Shown here piece by piece: positions 1-12,292 of a DNA stretch of 64,000 bases. The DNA is from Rutidosis leptorrhynchoides (Eukaryota > Streptophyta > Magnoliopsida > Asterales > Asteraceae). The notes below the pieces were generated by a model. The model was not told where the DNA came from, did no database searches, and was given only the letters and a program-made list of their open reading frames with translations. Position 1 is the stretch's first letter. Every line of letters starts with the position of its first letter. The translations under genes and the position numbers were made by a program. The stretch lies in the NCBI RefSeq assembly GCF_046630445.1, contig NC_092341.1:289902001-289966000 (forward strand). Reading direction: 5' to 3'.

Positions 1-860
1 AGCAAATGAACTCACAATACTGTATTTTGTAGTAAAAATACATATGATGAAACTGAACAATGCAGGGTTGGTCTCGGATTGACGAACCTATATCAGTTAT
101 ATATATTAAAACATATATTCGTAATCGAACAAGTTTATATTTTATTATTAATTATTATATTAGTATATTGTATGTTTCATTAATAACTAAATTAATTATA
201 CTTATTTTATATACTTTAGATAAATAATTAGTATTTATTATAAAAATATTATTGTTGTTATGTGATATGTTTTAAATATATTTTTATATAGCTATTTATT
301 TGGTAAAATAATATCAATAATAATAAATTAAAATTGGTATCTTTTTATGATAAAATTAATTAGATTTAGTAATGACACTGATATTAATAGTTTTGATAAT
401 AATACTAATAATAAAAGTAATGTTAGTGATAATAATAATTTTAATAAAAATGATAATAATGATAAGATAAAGAATGTTAGTTTTCATAGAAATAATATTT
501 TAAATAAAAATGGTACTTTTAATAAAAATGATGATTTTAATAGAAATTTTAATAGTCAAATACCAATATTAATGTTAAATGAAAATTCTAATACTATTAA
601 TAATAATAATGCTACTTTTAGTAATAATGGTCTCAATAATAATACTTATGCTAATCATAATACTAATACTCACATTAATAATAATAATATATATTTTATT
701 AATAATAATAATGATAATAATATTAATTATACTAATAATCTTATTTCTAATATTAGTAATAATAATAATTACCTAATAACAATCAATAATAATAATAATA
801 ATAATAACAATAATAATAATGAAATAAAAATAATAAGGGTATTAGTAATATAACTACCTC
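1..860 (-). repeat. LTR fragment, relative of the LTR at 50135-51454
   Basis: The first 100 bases match, with scattered changes, the stretch starting near 50933 inside the minus-strand LTR fragment 50135-51454. They share the run beginning CTGTATTTTGTAGTAAAAAT and the later GCAGGGTTGG. The rest is AT-rich with many AAT/ATT trinucleotides, as in the corresponding part of that LTR. The open frame at 347-853 is only Asn/Ile low complexity and is not a gene. The right boundary is approximate. Confidence 0.5.
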
Positions 861-2286
861 AAAGGAGTAGCCCTTAAAATAAAAATGCTCAAGTCCGGGT
901 TTGAACCCGCGACGTCCCGCTAACCCGATATCATCCTTAACCATTGCTCCGTATTGTTATCATAATCATTATCATAATCGTATTATTATCATCTTAATAT
1001 CCTACGGTATCCTCACCACTATATTATCATATCATCTTCATCATCATCATTCGTGATCATAATTAACATAATTGATTATCATAACATCTTACACCTCGTC
1101 ATCCTGGTTTCATTATAATACCATCATCATTCTCGATTTCAATATGCAGTTTCATAACCTTACTTAAATATGTGTGACCTATCAAATATCTAAGCCCAAT
1201 ACATAACTACGCTCACGGCCCAAAATATAATCAGTCCAAGTATCTTAAAACCCAACAAGGTGGCGGTTGCATTTATCCGATGTACATAGCCCATAATACA
1301 AAATCAACCTATTTAATATCCAAGGTTTTCGGTTTATGAGGGTTTACTAGGAGTATTCACGTAACTTGAAAGGGACCGATCCTTGGTACCCACCAGACAT
1401 AACCTCCACAATTTGATTCCGTTTCAAATAGACCACGTTGGTACCCATCATAGTTAGCTAGTGGGGAACAATATAAAGATTTTGATGGAGGTTGAACTTA
1501 GTGGAACGTGAATAAAAGGAGCAACAACTCATCACCTTGGCCCCTCAAAATATCACGTGAAGGTTAAAACAACTTGTGTCATGATTCTTAGCCGTTCCTT
1601 TTCAATTGCTTTAATTAATTGCACACCTTTTATATGACCATATTTTCTTTACAACTCACTAATGGGTATAAGGATTAGTGGTGTAATTGATTGCTTTAAA
1701 AGTTGTCGGCCAACCCATGGATAAAATACCCAATGGTTTCATTGTTCGCATGCATCTACTTCACAGAGTTTCTCTATATTACGCGTTACTTTGGTAATGG
1801 TGTTGTGTGGTTTTTATCTTGGTAATAAAATAGCAGCAACCCATATTCTAAAATAATTCTTAGGTGAGTTTCGGTGTTTGTGCAGTTTACTCAATCAAAA
1901 CAGGAAGAAGAATGGAAATAAAGATACATAATGTGATGGGTATGGTGATAGTGGTGTTGATGGTGAGGACGGTTTGGTTTAGTTGTAAATGGGTTGTGGG
2001 TTTCAATTAAAACAATAACAGAATTAATATAAGCTTCAAGTAGCAAATTGTATCGAACCAGAGATAGTCGTGAAGGGTTGCAGGCTGTGATGGTTTCGTA
2101 TATAAATAGAAGAAAATAGCAACAATCGAACCTCAATGGTTGTTTGTTCGTCGTTCAGGAAAATAAAAGAATCACAGTGATGAAAGTGGTTTGGTGTTTG
2201 TATGGTGTTGTTGGGTTCTCAACAGAAACAACAGACCCTTGATGTAGCGACAACCGTAGTTGTAGCAGTCGTAGGTGATTTGGTTT
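861..2286. other. gene-free spacer, probable older LTR remnant
   Basis: I find no gene here. The only open frame (1891-2136, minus, 81 codons) resembles nothing I know. Sequence up to 2291 is contiguous with 23763 onward once the Tekay insertion is taken out. That continuation ends at 25540 with an LTR-type terminus, so this stretch may be the inner part of the same older LTR. This is an inference from adjacency. Confidence 0.35.
890..952 (-). repeat. tRNA-like (box B-like) fragment, possibly SINE-derived
   Basis: On the minus strand this reads as a T-arm-like segment containing GCGGGTTCAAACCCGGAC. No acceptor stem or anticodon arm can be folded around it, so it is not a tRNA gene. It may be the box B part of a tRNA-derived retroposon or a piece of an LTR. 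The assignment is tentative. Confidence 0.25.
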
Positions 2287-2291
2287 GATGT

Positions 2292-5200
2292 TGTAGTGAC
2301 CCGAACTTTTCCATGTTTATATATATATATTAAATGAAATTGTTATTTACATGATTAAGTATTTCCAACATGTTAAGCAATCAAACTTGTTAAGACTTGA
2401 TTAATTGAAATAGGTTTCATATAGACAATTGACCACCCAAGTTGACCGGTGATTCATGAATGTTAAAACTTGTAAAAACTATACGATGACATATATATGG
2501 TTATATATATAGTTAACATGATTTTATTATAAGTATGTATCTCATTAGGTATTTTAACAATGAGTTATATACATAAAAATGAGACTATTAATTTAAGAAA
2601 CTCGAAAACGATATATATAACGATTATCGTTATAACAACGTCTTACTAGGTACATATGAATCATATTAAGATATTGATACACTTTGTTAATTATGTTAAA
2701 TGATAAGTAAATATATTATTAAGTGTATTAACAATAAAATACATATGTAAAAATAAGACTACTAACTTAATGATTTAGAAACGAGACATATATGTAACGA
2801 TTATCGTTGTAACGACATTTAACTGTATATATATCATACTAAGATATATTATATATCATAATATCATGATAATATAACAATTTAAAATCTCATTTGTTAT
2901 AATAAACAATGGGTTAACAACATTCAACAAGATCGTTAACCTAAAGGTTTCAAAACAACATTTACATGTAACGACTAACGATGACTTAACGACTCAGTTA
3001 AAATGTATATACATGTAGTATTTTAATATGTATTCATACACTTTTGAAAGACTTCAATAAACTTATCAAAATACTTCTACTTAACAAAAATGCTTACAAT
3101 TACATCCTCGTTCAGTTTCATCAACAATTCTACTCGTATGCACCCGTATTCGTACTCGTACAATACACAGCTTTTAGATATATGTACTATTGGTATATAC
3201 ACTCCAATGATCAGCTCTTAGCAGCCCATGTGAGTCACCTAACACATGTGGGAACCATCATTTGGCAACTAGCATGAAATATCTCATAAAATTACAAAAA
3301 TATGAGTAATCATTCATGACTTATTTACATGAAAACAAAATTACATATCCTTTATATCTAATCCATACACCAACGACTAAAAACACCTACAAACACTTTC
3401 ATTCTTCAATTTTTTTTTCATTTAATTGATCTCTCTCAAATTCTATCTTCAAGTTCTAAGTGTTCTTCATAAATTCCAAAAGTTCTAGTTTCATAAAATC
3501 AAGAATACTTCCAAGATTGCAAGTTTACTTCCAAGTTTTCTAAATCCATTCCAAGTAATCATCCAAGATCAAGAAACCTTTGTTACTTACAGTAGGTTAT
3601 CTTTCTAATATAAGGTAATAATCATATTCAAACTTTAATTTAATTTCTATAACTATAACAATCTTATTTCGAGTGGAAATCTTACTTGAAATTGTTTTCG
3701 TGTCATGATTCTGCTTCAAGAACTTTCAAGCCATCCAAAGATCCTTTGAAGCTAGATCTATTTTTCTCATTTCCAGTAGGTTTATCCAAGGAACTTGAGG
3801 TAGTAATGATGTTCATAACATCATTCGATTCATACATATAAAGCTATCTTATTCGAAGGTTTAAACTTGTAATCACTAGAACATAGTTTAGTTAATTCTA
3901 AACTTGTTCGCAAATAAAAGTTAATCCTTCTAACTTGACGTTTAAAATCAACTAAACACATGTTCTATATCTATATGATATGCTAACTTAATGATTTAAA
4001 ACCTGGAAACACGAAAAACACCGTAAAACCGGATTTACGCCGTCGTAGTAACACCGCGGGCTGTTTTGGGTTAGTTAATTAAAAACTATGATAAACTTTG
4101 ATTTAAAAGTTGTTATTCTGGGAAAATGATTTTTATTATGAACATGAAACTATATCTAAAAATTATGGTTAAACTCAAAGTGGAAGTATGTTTTCTAAAA
4201 TGGTCATCTAGACGTCGTTCTTTCGACTGAAATGACTACCTTTACAAACACGACTTGTAACTTATTTTTCCGACTATAAACCTATACTTTTTCTGTTTAT
4301 ATTCATAAAATAGAGTTCAATATGCAACCATAGCAATTTGATTCACTCAAAACGGATTTAAAATGAAGAAGTTATGGGTAAAACAAGATTGGATAATTTT
4401 TCTCATTTTAGCTACGTGAAAATTGGTAACAAATCTATTCCAACCATAACTTAATCAACTTGTATTGTATATTATGTAATCTTGAGATACCATAGACACG
4501 TATACAATGTTTCGACCTATCATGTCGACACATCTATATATATTTCGGAACAACCATAGACACTCTATATGTGAATGTTGGAGTTAGCTATACAGGGTTG
4601 AGGTTGATTCCAAAATATATATAGTTTGAGTTGTGATCAATACTGAGATACGTATACACTGGGTCGTGGATTGATTCAAGATAATATTTATCGATTTATT
4701 TCTGTACATCTAACTGTGGACAACTAGTTGTAGGTTACTAACGAGGACAGCTGACTTAATAAACTTAAAACATCAAAATATATTAAAAGTATTGTAAATA
4801 TATTTTGAACATACTTTGATATATATGTATATATTGTTATAGGTTCGTGAATCAACCAGTGGCCAAGTCTTACTTCCCGACGAAGTAAAAAATATGTGAA
4901 AGTGAGTTATAGTCCCACTTTTAAAATCTAATATTTTTGAGATGAGAATACATGCAGGTTTTATAAATGATTTACAAAATAGACACAAGTACGTGAAACT
5001 ACATTATATGGTTGAATTATCGAAATCGAATATGCCCCTTTTTATTAAGTCTGGTAATCTAAGAATTAGGGAACAGACACCCTAATTGACGCGAATCCTA
5101 AAGATAGATCTATTGGGCCTAACAAACCCCATCCAAAGTACCGGATGCTTTAGTACTTCGAAATTTATATCATATCCGAAGGGTGTCCCGGAATGATGGG

Positions 5201-5735
5201 GATATTCTTATATATGCATCTTGTTAATGTCGGTTACCAGGTGTTCACCATATGAATGATTTTTATCTCTATGTATGGGATGTGTATTGAAATATGAAAT
5301 CTTGTGGTCTATTGTTACGATTTGATATATATAGGTTAAACCTATAACTCACCAACATTTTTGTTGACGTTTAAAGCATGTTTATTCTCAGGTGAATACT
5401 AAGAGCTTCCGCTGTTGCATACTAAAATAAGGACAAGATTTGGAGTCCATGTTTGTATGATATTGTGTAAAAACTGCATTCAAGAAACTGATTTCGATGT
5501 AACATATTTGTATTGTAAACCATTATGTAATGGTCGTGTGTAAACAGGATATTTTAGATTATCATTATTTGATAATCTACGTAAAGCTTTTTAAACCTTT
5601 ATTTATGAAATAAAGGTTATGGTTTGTTTTAAAAATGAATGCAGTCTTTGAAAAACGTCTCATATAGAGGTCAAAACCTCGCAACGAAATCAATTAATAT
5701 GGAACGTTTTTAATCAATAAGAACGGGACATTTCA
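2292..5735 (+). repeat. 5' LTR of the Tekay-type element (3444 bp)
   Basis: It starts TGTAGTGACCCG just after GATGT and ends with ATTTCA two bases before the primer-binding site. It aligns along its whole length with 12293-14647 plus 22673-23757. It is long for a Ty3/gypsy LTR and carries no convincing gene. The 77-codon open frame at 3044-3277 recurs in the 3' LTR but shows no recognisable domain. Confidence 0.95.
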
Positions 5736-5737
5736 GT

Positions 5738-5749
5738 TGGTATCCGAGC
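5738..5749 (+). other. primer-binding site (initiator Met tRNA type)
   Basis: TGGTATCCGAGC lies two bases after the 5' LTR. It differs at one base from the usual plant Met-initiator site TGGTATCAGAGC. Its position fixes the LTR end at 5735. Confidence 0.8.
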
Positions 5750-5943
5750 GTTGGTCTTAGAGAACCAGAATTTTGCATTAGTGTGTCTTATCGAGTTTGT
5801 TAGTATGCATCAGTGAGTCTGAACTTCGACCGTGTTTACTTGAAAAATGATTGCTTAACAAATTTTGTTGGAAACTATATATTTTTAACATGTGAATATT
5901 ATGTGATATATTAATCTCTTAACGTGTTTGATATTATGTGATA

Positions 5944-6522
5944 GATGTCTACCTCTAGAACAAGTCCCATTGGAATGATTCGTGGACTGTTTCACAAGTT
6001 CCCGAAGAGGAACCGGAAGAAGAGTCGGAACCGGAAGAAGAGTCGGAACCGGAAGAAGAATCGGAACCGGAAGAAGAAATAGAACCGGTGGGGGAAATAA
6101 TAAAATGGTTAAGTAAAAGAAAATCCTCAACCAACCGACCAAGGTTAATTATGGTCAATGGTGTTTCCGCCAAGGAAGCAAAATATTGGGAGGATTACCA
6201 ATTCTCCGATGAATCGGAATCCGACGAGAATTCCGATGATGTTATAGAAATTACCCCAACTGAATTTAAAAAGGTAAAAGAAAATAATAAGGGAAAGGGC
6301 ATAAAAATAGAGAAATCTAATTCCAACCCCGATGAACTTTATATGTATCGTCAACCCCCGAAGTCCTTAAGTTGTGACAATAACCCGGGAACCTCTAAAC
6401 CACCAGGTTTTTCTAAACCAATGTGGAAAACGACGGCTCATATTAGGGGAACATCATATATCCCTAGAAACATGGCAAAACGAACCAAAACCGAAGAAGA
6501 AGAAACGAGCAAGTCGGAATAA
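5944..6522 (+). CDS. acidic extra ORF of the Tekay-type element
   Basis: The region lies between the primer-binding site and gag, where most Ty3/gypsy elements have only a short leader. The clear frame ends at 6522. It has an ATG at 6088 that gives 144 residues, and the frame stays open upstream through a Glu/Pro/Ser repeat (SEPEEE repeated near 6000-6080). The product is hydrophilic, with an acidic DESESDENSDD cluster and a basic Lys/Arg C-terminal part. I recognise no domain. A repeated acidic tract plus basic tail could bind nucleic acid or protein, but that is a guess. It is followed about 140 bp later by the F-box-like region, so both may belong to one inserted cassette. The true start is uncertain. 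Confidence 0.5.
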
Positions 6523-6659
6523 GATAGTTGTATTCGTGTGGTGTAATATATGTAATATAGTGTGCTTATGCTTTATGATATATGTAAAAATTGCTTGTAT
6601 TAATAAGTATTTTTTTTATGAATCTAACTCTTGCCTATTTTACAGTATAAAAACACAAA

Positions 6660-7344
6660 ATGGATAGACAACCCAATATTTTAAGAGACCTACCCGGAGA
6701 CATGATTGATGAAATCTTGTCTAGAGTCGGTCAGAATTCTTCGGCACAACTATTTACGGCGAAATCAGTTTGTAAGACATTCGAAGAACGTTCCAAGAAT
6801 GCCTTGGTTTATAAAAGGCTTTCGTTCGAAAGATGGGGGATATCACATTGGGAAACCCATAAGTTACGATGTGTTTACTTTGACGCATATATTTGCGGGG
6901 AACCCTAGTGCTATTTTACGCAATGGGTTAAGAAATTATTTTGACTCAATATATCCGAAAATAGGACTTCGTGATTTAGAAAAAGCGGCTAACATGCAAC
7001 ATAAAGAAGCATGTTATGCTTACGGGTTAGTAATGTTCGCTTCTCACCAAAGTGAGAACAAGAACATCGGGCTACAACTATTAAACAAAACGTTCCCACA
7101 AGTGATGGAGTTGGTAATTGGGGTAAGAAATGAGGTTTTTAGGTTATTACGAGACTGTTGGTCATTACGTAACCCTCGTCCCTTTGACGACGTTTCAACA
7201 CGCTGTCTTATCAACGGCCATAACGGTTATGTTCCACAAGACCAAGGATGGGAAGTAGTCCTAGTAAAACCAGAATGTATGACTTGTTTCTGGACGTATG
7301 AATTACGTGTCTTTATTGCCTTTGCTGAACGAATTGTGTACTAG
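6660..7344 (+). pseudogene. captured F-box-like gene inside the Tekay-type element (broken)
   Basis: The 5' part encodes an F-box-like N-terminus with LPGDMIDEILSRV followed by SAQLFTAKSVCKTFEE, the usual L-P-x-E-I-L spacing of plant F-box domains. The 3' part encodes DLEKAANMQHKEACYAYGLV, which resembles the Sel1-like/alpha-helical region that follows the F-box in plant proteins of the At2g35280 type. No intron is seen. F-box proteins are the substrate-recognition subunits of SCF ubiquitin ligases. This copy is broken, with about one break, so it is listed as a fossil. It lies between the extra acidic ORF and gag on the same strand as the element, which suggests transduction of a host transcript. 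Identification is by motif only. Confidence 0.65.
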
Positions 7345-7685
7345 CTAGAATTATCTTCACAACTTTCTTGTATCAAGGTTATTGTGTGCTATATTTCATG
7401 CTTTATGTAAAATAAGCGGTATTGTAAGTTTGTAAAATATTGTATAAAAGTTTGAACGTGAAATATTATTATAATCAGTTTTTCATATAGAATTGTAGTA
7501 GTTGAATTGTATATTAGCTACTAAGTATGAACTTAACGGGTAGGTACTACCCGAATTTAAACTTATAAAATGCTAATATGAAGAAAAATCTTTTATAAAT
7601 GAGTTCATATTATGCTACGAAATACTATTAACTACTCGTAATATTCTGTATGATTAACTTGTTCCATTTGACTATTTTGAAGGAA

Positions 7686-10600
7686 ATGGCACCGACTACT
7701 CGACACACCGTAAATATGAATGAAGAGGAATTCCGTACTTTTCTAGCTTCAAACATAGCCGCGGTACAGGCTGCGCTACATACCAATAATAACCTTGGAT
7801 CTAGCAGTACAGGAAATCGTGTAGGATGCACCTACAAAGAATTCACTGCCTGCAAACCTTTGGAATTTAATGGAACCGAAGGACCGATCGGATTGAAATG
7901 GTGGATAGAGAAGGTCGAATCGGTGTTTGCCATAAGTAAGTGTACTGAAGAGGACAAAGTGAAGTATGCTACGCATACCTTCACAGGTTCTGCGTTAACA
8001 TGGTGGAATACCTATCTAGAGCAAGTGGGACAAGATGATGCGTACGCACTATCGTGGTCAGCATTCAAGCACTTGATGAATGAGAAGTACCGTCCCAGAA
8101 CCGAGGTTAATAAGCTCAAGACAGAACTTAGAGGGTTACGAACCCAAGGATTTGATATTACCACGTACGAAAGACGATTCACAGAATTGTGCCTATTGTG
8201 TCCGGGAGCGTTCGAAGATGAGGAAGAGAAGATCGACGTGTTTGTGAAAGGATTACCGGAAAGAATCCAAGAAGATATAAGTTCACACGAGCTCGCCTCC
8301 ATACAACAGGCATGTAGAATGGCTCACAAACTAGTGAACCAGATTGAGGAAAGAATTAAAGAACAGACGGCTGAAGAGGCCAATGTGAAGCAAGTCAAAA
8401 GAAAGTGGGAGGAAAACGGTGATAAGAATCACAAATACAACAACAACAACAGCAATTACAATAATAATCGCAACAATTATCCCAACAATCGCAACATCAA
8501 TCGCAACTACAACAAACGGCCCAACAACAACAACAACAACAACTACAACAATCATCCCAACAACAATAACAATCGCAACAACAACAACAACAATCAGAAG
8601 CAGCTATGCCAAAGGTGTGAAAAGTATCACTCGGGGTTCTGCACCAAATTTTGCAACAAGTGTAAAAGAAATGGTCATAGCGCGGCGAAGTGTGAGGTCT
8701 ACGGACCAAGGGTTAACAGAACGAAAGGAACAAATGGTGTCGGAACGAGTAATGGCGGAGCAAGTAGTGTCGGAGCAAGTTATGCCAATGTAGTTTGTTA
8801 TAAATGTGGAAAACTGGGCCACATTATTAGAAATTGCCCGAACCAGGATAACACGAATGGACAAGGCCGCGGAAGAGTTTTCAATATTAATGCAGCAGAG
8901 GCACAGGAAGGCCCGGAGCTTGTTACGGGTACGTTTCTTATTGACAATAAATCTGCTTACGTTTTATTTGATTCGGGTGCGGATAGAAGCTATATGAGTA
9001 GAGATTTTTGTGCTAAATTAAGTTGTCCATTGACGCCGTTGGATAGTAAATTTTTACTCGAATTAGCAAACGGTAAATTAATTTCAGCAGATAATATATG
9101 CCGGAATCGAGAAATTAAACTGGGTAGCGAAATATTTAAGATTGATTTGATACCAGTAGAGTTAGGGAGTTTTGATGTAATAGTTGGCATGGACTGGCTG
9201 AAAAAGGTGAAAGCAGAGATCGTATGTTATAAAAATGCAATTCGCATTGTACGAGAAGAAGGAGAACCTTTAATGGTGTACGGAGAAAAGGGCAACATGA
9301 AGCTACATCTTAGTAGTAATTTGAAGGCACAAAAACTAATAAGAAAAGGTTGCTATGCTGTTCTAGCACATATCGAGAAAGTACAAACTGAAGAAAAGAG
9401 CATCAATGATGTTTTTGTCGCAAAAGAATTTCCCGATGTATTTCCGAAAGAATTACCGGGACTACCTCCACATCGATCTGTTGAATTTCAAATAGATCTT
9501 GTACCAGGAGTTGCACCAATAGCTCGTGCTCCTTATAGACTCGCACCCAGCGAGATGAAAGAACTGCAAAGCCAACTGCAAGAACTATTAGAACGTGGTT
9601 TCATTCGACCAAGCACATCACCATGGGGAGCTCCAGTTTTGTTTGTCAAGAAGAAAGATGGTACATTTAGGTTGTGTATTGACTACAGAGAGTTGAACAA
9701 ACTTACCATCAAAAACCGTTATCCACTGCCGAGAATTGACGACTTATTTGATCAACTACAAGGCTCGTCGGTTTATTCGAAGATCGATTTACGTTTTGGA
9801 TATCATCAAATGCGAGTAAAGGAGGATGATATTCCAAAAACTGCTTTTAGGACGCGTTATGGTCATTACGAGTTTATGGTTATGCCGTTTGGATTGACTA
9901 ACGCACCAGCTGTGTTCATGGACCTTATGAACCGAGTGTGTGGGCCATATCTTGACAAGTTTGTCATTTTTTTCATCGATGACATACTTATTTACTCAAA
10001 GAATGATCAAGAGCACGAAGAACATTTGAGAAAAGTGCTAAAAGTATTGAGGAAAGAAAAACTGTACGCTAAGTTTTCAAAGTGTGCATTTTGGTTGGAA
10101 GAAGTTCAATTCCGCGGTCACATAGTGAACAAAGAAGGTATCCAGGTGGACCCGGCAAAGATCGAAACCGTTAAAAAGTGGAAAACCCCAAAAACTCCGA
10201 AACATATACGTCAATTTTTAGGATTGGCTGGTTACTACAGAAGATTCATCCAAGATTTCTCCAAAATAGCAAAACCCTTGACTGCATTAACGCATAAAGG
10301 GAAGAAATTTGAATGGAAGGATGAACAAGAGAAGGCGTTTCAATTATTGAAGAAAAAGCTAACTACGGCACCTATATTGTCATTGCCTGAAGGGAATGAT
10401 GATTTTGTGATTTATTGTGATGCATCAAAGCAAGGTCCCGGTTGTGTATTAATGCAACGGACGAAGGTGATTGCTTATGCGTCTAGACAATTAAAGATTC
10501 ACGAGCAAAATTATACGACGCATGATTTGGAATTAGGCGCGGTTGTTTTTGCATTAGAGACTTGGAGGCACTACTTATATGGGGTCAAAAGTATTATATA

Positions 10601-12257
10601 TACCGACCACAAAAGTCTTCAACACATATTTAATCAGAAACAACTGAATATGAGGCAGCGTAGGTGGATTGAATTGTTGAATGATTATGACTTTGAGATT
10701 CGTTACCACCCGGGGAAGGCAAATGTGGTAGCCGACGCCTTGAGCAGAAAGGACAGAGAACCCATTCGAGTAAAATCTATGAATATAATGATTCACACTA
10801 ACCTTACTACTCAAATAAAGGAGGCGCAACAAGGAGTTTTAAAAGAGGGAAATTTAAAGGATGAAATACCCAAAGGATCGGAGAAGCATCTTAATATTCG
10901 GGAAGACGGAACCCGGTATAGGGCTGAAAGAATTTGGGTACCAAAATTTGGAGATATGAGAGAAATGGTACTTAGAGAAGCTCATAAAACCAGATACTCA
11001 ATACATCCTGGAACGGGGAAGATGTACAAGGATCTTAAGAAATATTTTTGGTGGCCAGGTATGAAAGCCGATATTGCTAAATATGTAGGAGAATGTTTGA
11101 CGTGTTCTAAGGTCAAAGCTGAACATCCGAAACCATCAGGTCTACTACAACAACCTGAAATCCCGGAATGGAAATGGGAAAACGTTACCATAGATTTCAT
11201 TACTAAATTGCCAAGGACTGCAAGTGGTTATGATACTATTTGGGTAATAGTTGATCGTCTCACCAAGTCAGCACACTTCCTGCCAATAAGAGAAGATGAC
11301 AAGATGGAGAAGTTAGCACCACTGTATTTGAAGGAAGTCGTCTCCAGACATGGAATACCAATCTCTATTATCTCTGATAGGGATGGCAGATTTATTTCAA
11401 GATTCTGGCAGACATTACAGCAAGCATTGGGAACTCGTCTAGACATGAGTACTGCCTATCATCCACAAACTGATGGGCAGAGCGAAAGGACGATACAAAC
11501 GCTTGAAGACATGCTACGAGCTTGTGTTATTGATTTCGGAAACAGTTGGGATCGACATCTACCGTTAGCAGAATTTTCCTACAACAACAGCTACCATTCA
11601 AGCATTGAGATGGCGCCGTTTGAAGCACTTTATGGTAGAAAGTCCAGGTCTCCGATTTGTTGGAGTGAAGTGGGGGATAGACAGATTATGGGTCCGGAGA
11701 TAATACAAGAAACTACCGAGAAAATCATCCAAATTCAACAAAGATTGAAAACCGCCCAGAGTCGACAAAAGAGCTACGCGGACAGTAAAAGAAAAGATAT
11801 AGAGTTTGAAATTGGAGAAATGGTCATGCTTAAGGTTTCACCTTGGAAAGGCGTTGTTCGATTTGGTAAACGGGGGAAACTAAATCCAAGGTACATTGGA
11901 CCATTCAAGATTATAGATCGTGTCGGACCAGTAGCTTACCAACTGGAGCTACCTCAACAACTCGCGGCTGTACATAACACTTTTCACGTCTCAAATTTGA
12001 AGAAATGTTTTGCTAAAGAAGATCTCACTATTCCGTTGGACGAAATCCAAATCAATGAAAAACTTCAATTCATTGAAGAACCCGTCGAAATAATGAATCG
12101 TGAGGTTAAGAGACTTAAACAAAACAAGATACCGATTGTTAAAGTTCGATGGAATGCTCGTAGAGGACCCGAGTTCACTTGGGAGCGTGAAGATCAGATG
12201 AAGAAGAAATACCCGCATTTATTTCCAGAAGATACGTCAACACCTCCAACTGCTTAA
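7686..12257 (+). CDS. Tekay-type gag-pol polyprotein with chromodomain
   Basis: One open frame of about 1520 codons runs from here to 12257. I prefer the ATG at 7686 (context GGAAATGG) over the in-frame ATG at 7650, because gag-like sequence begins [10 protein letters not shown]. Counting from 7650, the order is: gag (to about residue 320, ending in an Asn-rich tract); zinc motifs including [14 protein letters not shown] (about 385); aspartic protease [10 protein letters not shown] (about 440); reverse transcriptase with FIDDILIYS (about 773); RNase H YCDAS (about 920); integrase zinc and DDE core (about 1115-1330); and a C-terminal chromodomain-like segment with [16 protein letters not shown] (about 1500). 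A chromodomain would direct integration to marked chromatin in this clade. The frame looks whole. It is followed after 35 bp by the 3' LTR. Confidence 0.95.
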   Translation: MAPTTRHTVNMNEEEFRTFLASNIAAVQAALHTNNNLGSSSTGNRVGCTYKEFTACKPLEFNGTEGPIGLKWWIEKVESVFAISKCTEEDKVKYATHTFTGSALTWWNTYLEQVGQDDAYALSWSAFKHLMNEKYRPRTEVNKLKTELRGLRTQGFDITTYERRFTELCLLCPGAFEDEEEKIDVFVKGLPERIQEDISSHELASIQQACRMAHKLVNQIEERIKEQTAEEANVKQVKRKWEENGDKNHKYNNNNSNYNNNRNNYPNNRNINRNYNKRPNNNNNNNYNNHPNNNNNRNNNNNNQKQLCQRCEKYHSGFCTKFCNKCKRNGHSAAKCEVYGPRVNRTKGTNGVGTSNGGASSVGASYANVVCYKCGKLGHIIRNCPNQDNTNGQGRGRVFNINAAEAQEGPELVTGTFLIDNKSAYVLFDSGADRSYMSRDFCAKLSCPLTPLDSKFLLELANGKLISADNICRNREIKLGSEIFKIDLIPVELGSFDVIVGMDWLKKVKAEIVCYKNAIRIVREEGEPLMVYGEKGNMKLHLSSNLKAQKLIRKGCYAVLAHIEKVQTEEKSINDVFVAKEFPDVFPKELPGLPPHRSVEFQIDLVPGVAPIARAPYRLAPSEMKELQSQLQELLERGFIRPSTSPWGAPVLFVKKKDGTFRLCIDYRELNKLTIKNRYPLPRIDDLFDQLQGSSVYSKIDLRFGYHQMRVKEDDIPKTAFRTRYGHYEFMVMPFGLTNAPAVFMDLMNRVCGPYLDKFVIFFIDDILIYSKNDQEHEEHLRKVLKVLRKEKLYAKFSKCAFWLEEVQFRGHIVNKEGIQVDPAKIETVKKWKTPKTPKHIRQFLGLAGYYRRFIQDFSKIAKPLTALTHKGKKFEWKDEQEKAFQLLKKKLTTAPILSLPEGNDDFVIYCDASKQGPGCVLMQRTKVIAYASRQLKIHEQNYTTHDLELGAVVFALETWRHYLYGVKSIIYTDHKSLQHIFNQKQLNMRQRRWIELLNDYDFEIRYHPGKANVVADALSRKDREPIRVKSMNIMIHTNLTTQIKEAQQGVLKEGNLKDEIPKGSEKHLNIREDGTRYRAERIWVPKFGDMREMVLREAHKTRYSIHPGTGKMYKDLKKYFWWPGMKADIAKYVGECLTCSKVKAEHPKPSGLLQQPEIPEWKWENVTIDFITKLPRTASGYDTIWVIVDRLTKSAHFLPIREDDKMEKLAPLYLKEVVSRHGIPISIISDRDGRFISRFWQTLQQALGTRLDMSTAYHPQTDGQSERTIQTLEDMLRACVIDFGNSWDRHLPLAEFSYNNSYHSSIEMAPFEALYGRKSRSPICWSEVGDRQIMGPEIIQETTEKIIQIQQRLKTAQSRQKSYADSKRKDIEFEIGEMVMLKVSPWKGVVRFGKRGKLNPRYIGPFKIIDRVGPVAYQLELPQQLAAVHNTFHVSNLKKCFAKEDLTIPLDEIQINEKLQFIEEPVEIMNREVKRLKQNKIPIVKVRWNARRGPEFTWEREDQMKKKYPHLFPEDTSTPPTA

Positions 12258-12292
12258 AATTTCGGGACGAAATTTATTTAACGGGTAGGTAC

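Noticed and set aside
347-853. 168-codon Asn-rich open frame
   Set aside because: It is made of AAT/ATT trinucleotide repeats within an LTR fragment. Composition alone keeps it open, and the overlapping frame is poly-Ile.
890-952. tRNA gene on the minus strand
   Set aside because: Only a T-arm-like segment is present. No anticodon arm or acceptor stem can be drawn.
3044-3277. 77-codon frame conserved in both Tekay LTRs (also 13043-13276)
   Set aside because: Conservation follows from LTR identity. It has no recognisable domain.
4773-4988. minus-strand frame recurring near 22745 and 28715
   Set aside because: It recurs because the LTR end is present three times (5' LTR, 3' LTR, palindrome arm), not because of coding selection.
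8331-8864. antisense and shifted frames rich in Val, Thr or Cys
   Set aside because: Shadows of the Asn-rich and zinc-knuckle part of the Tekay gag.
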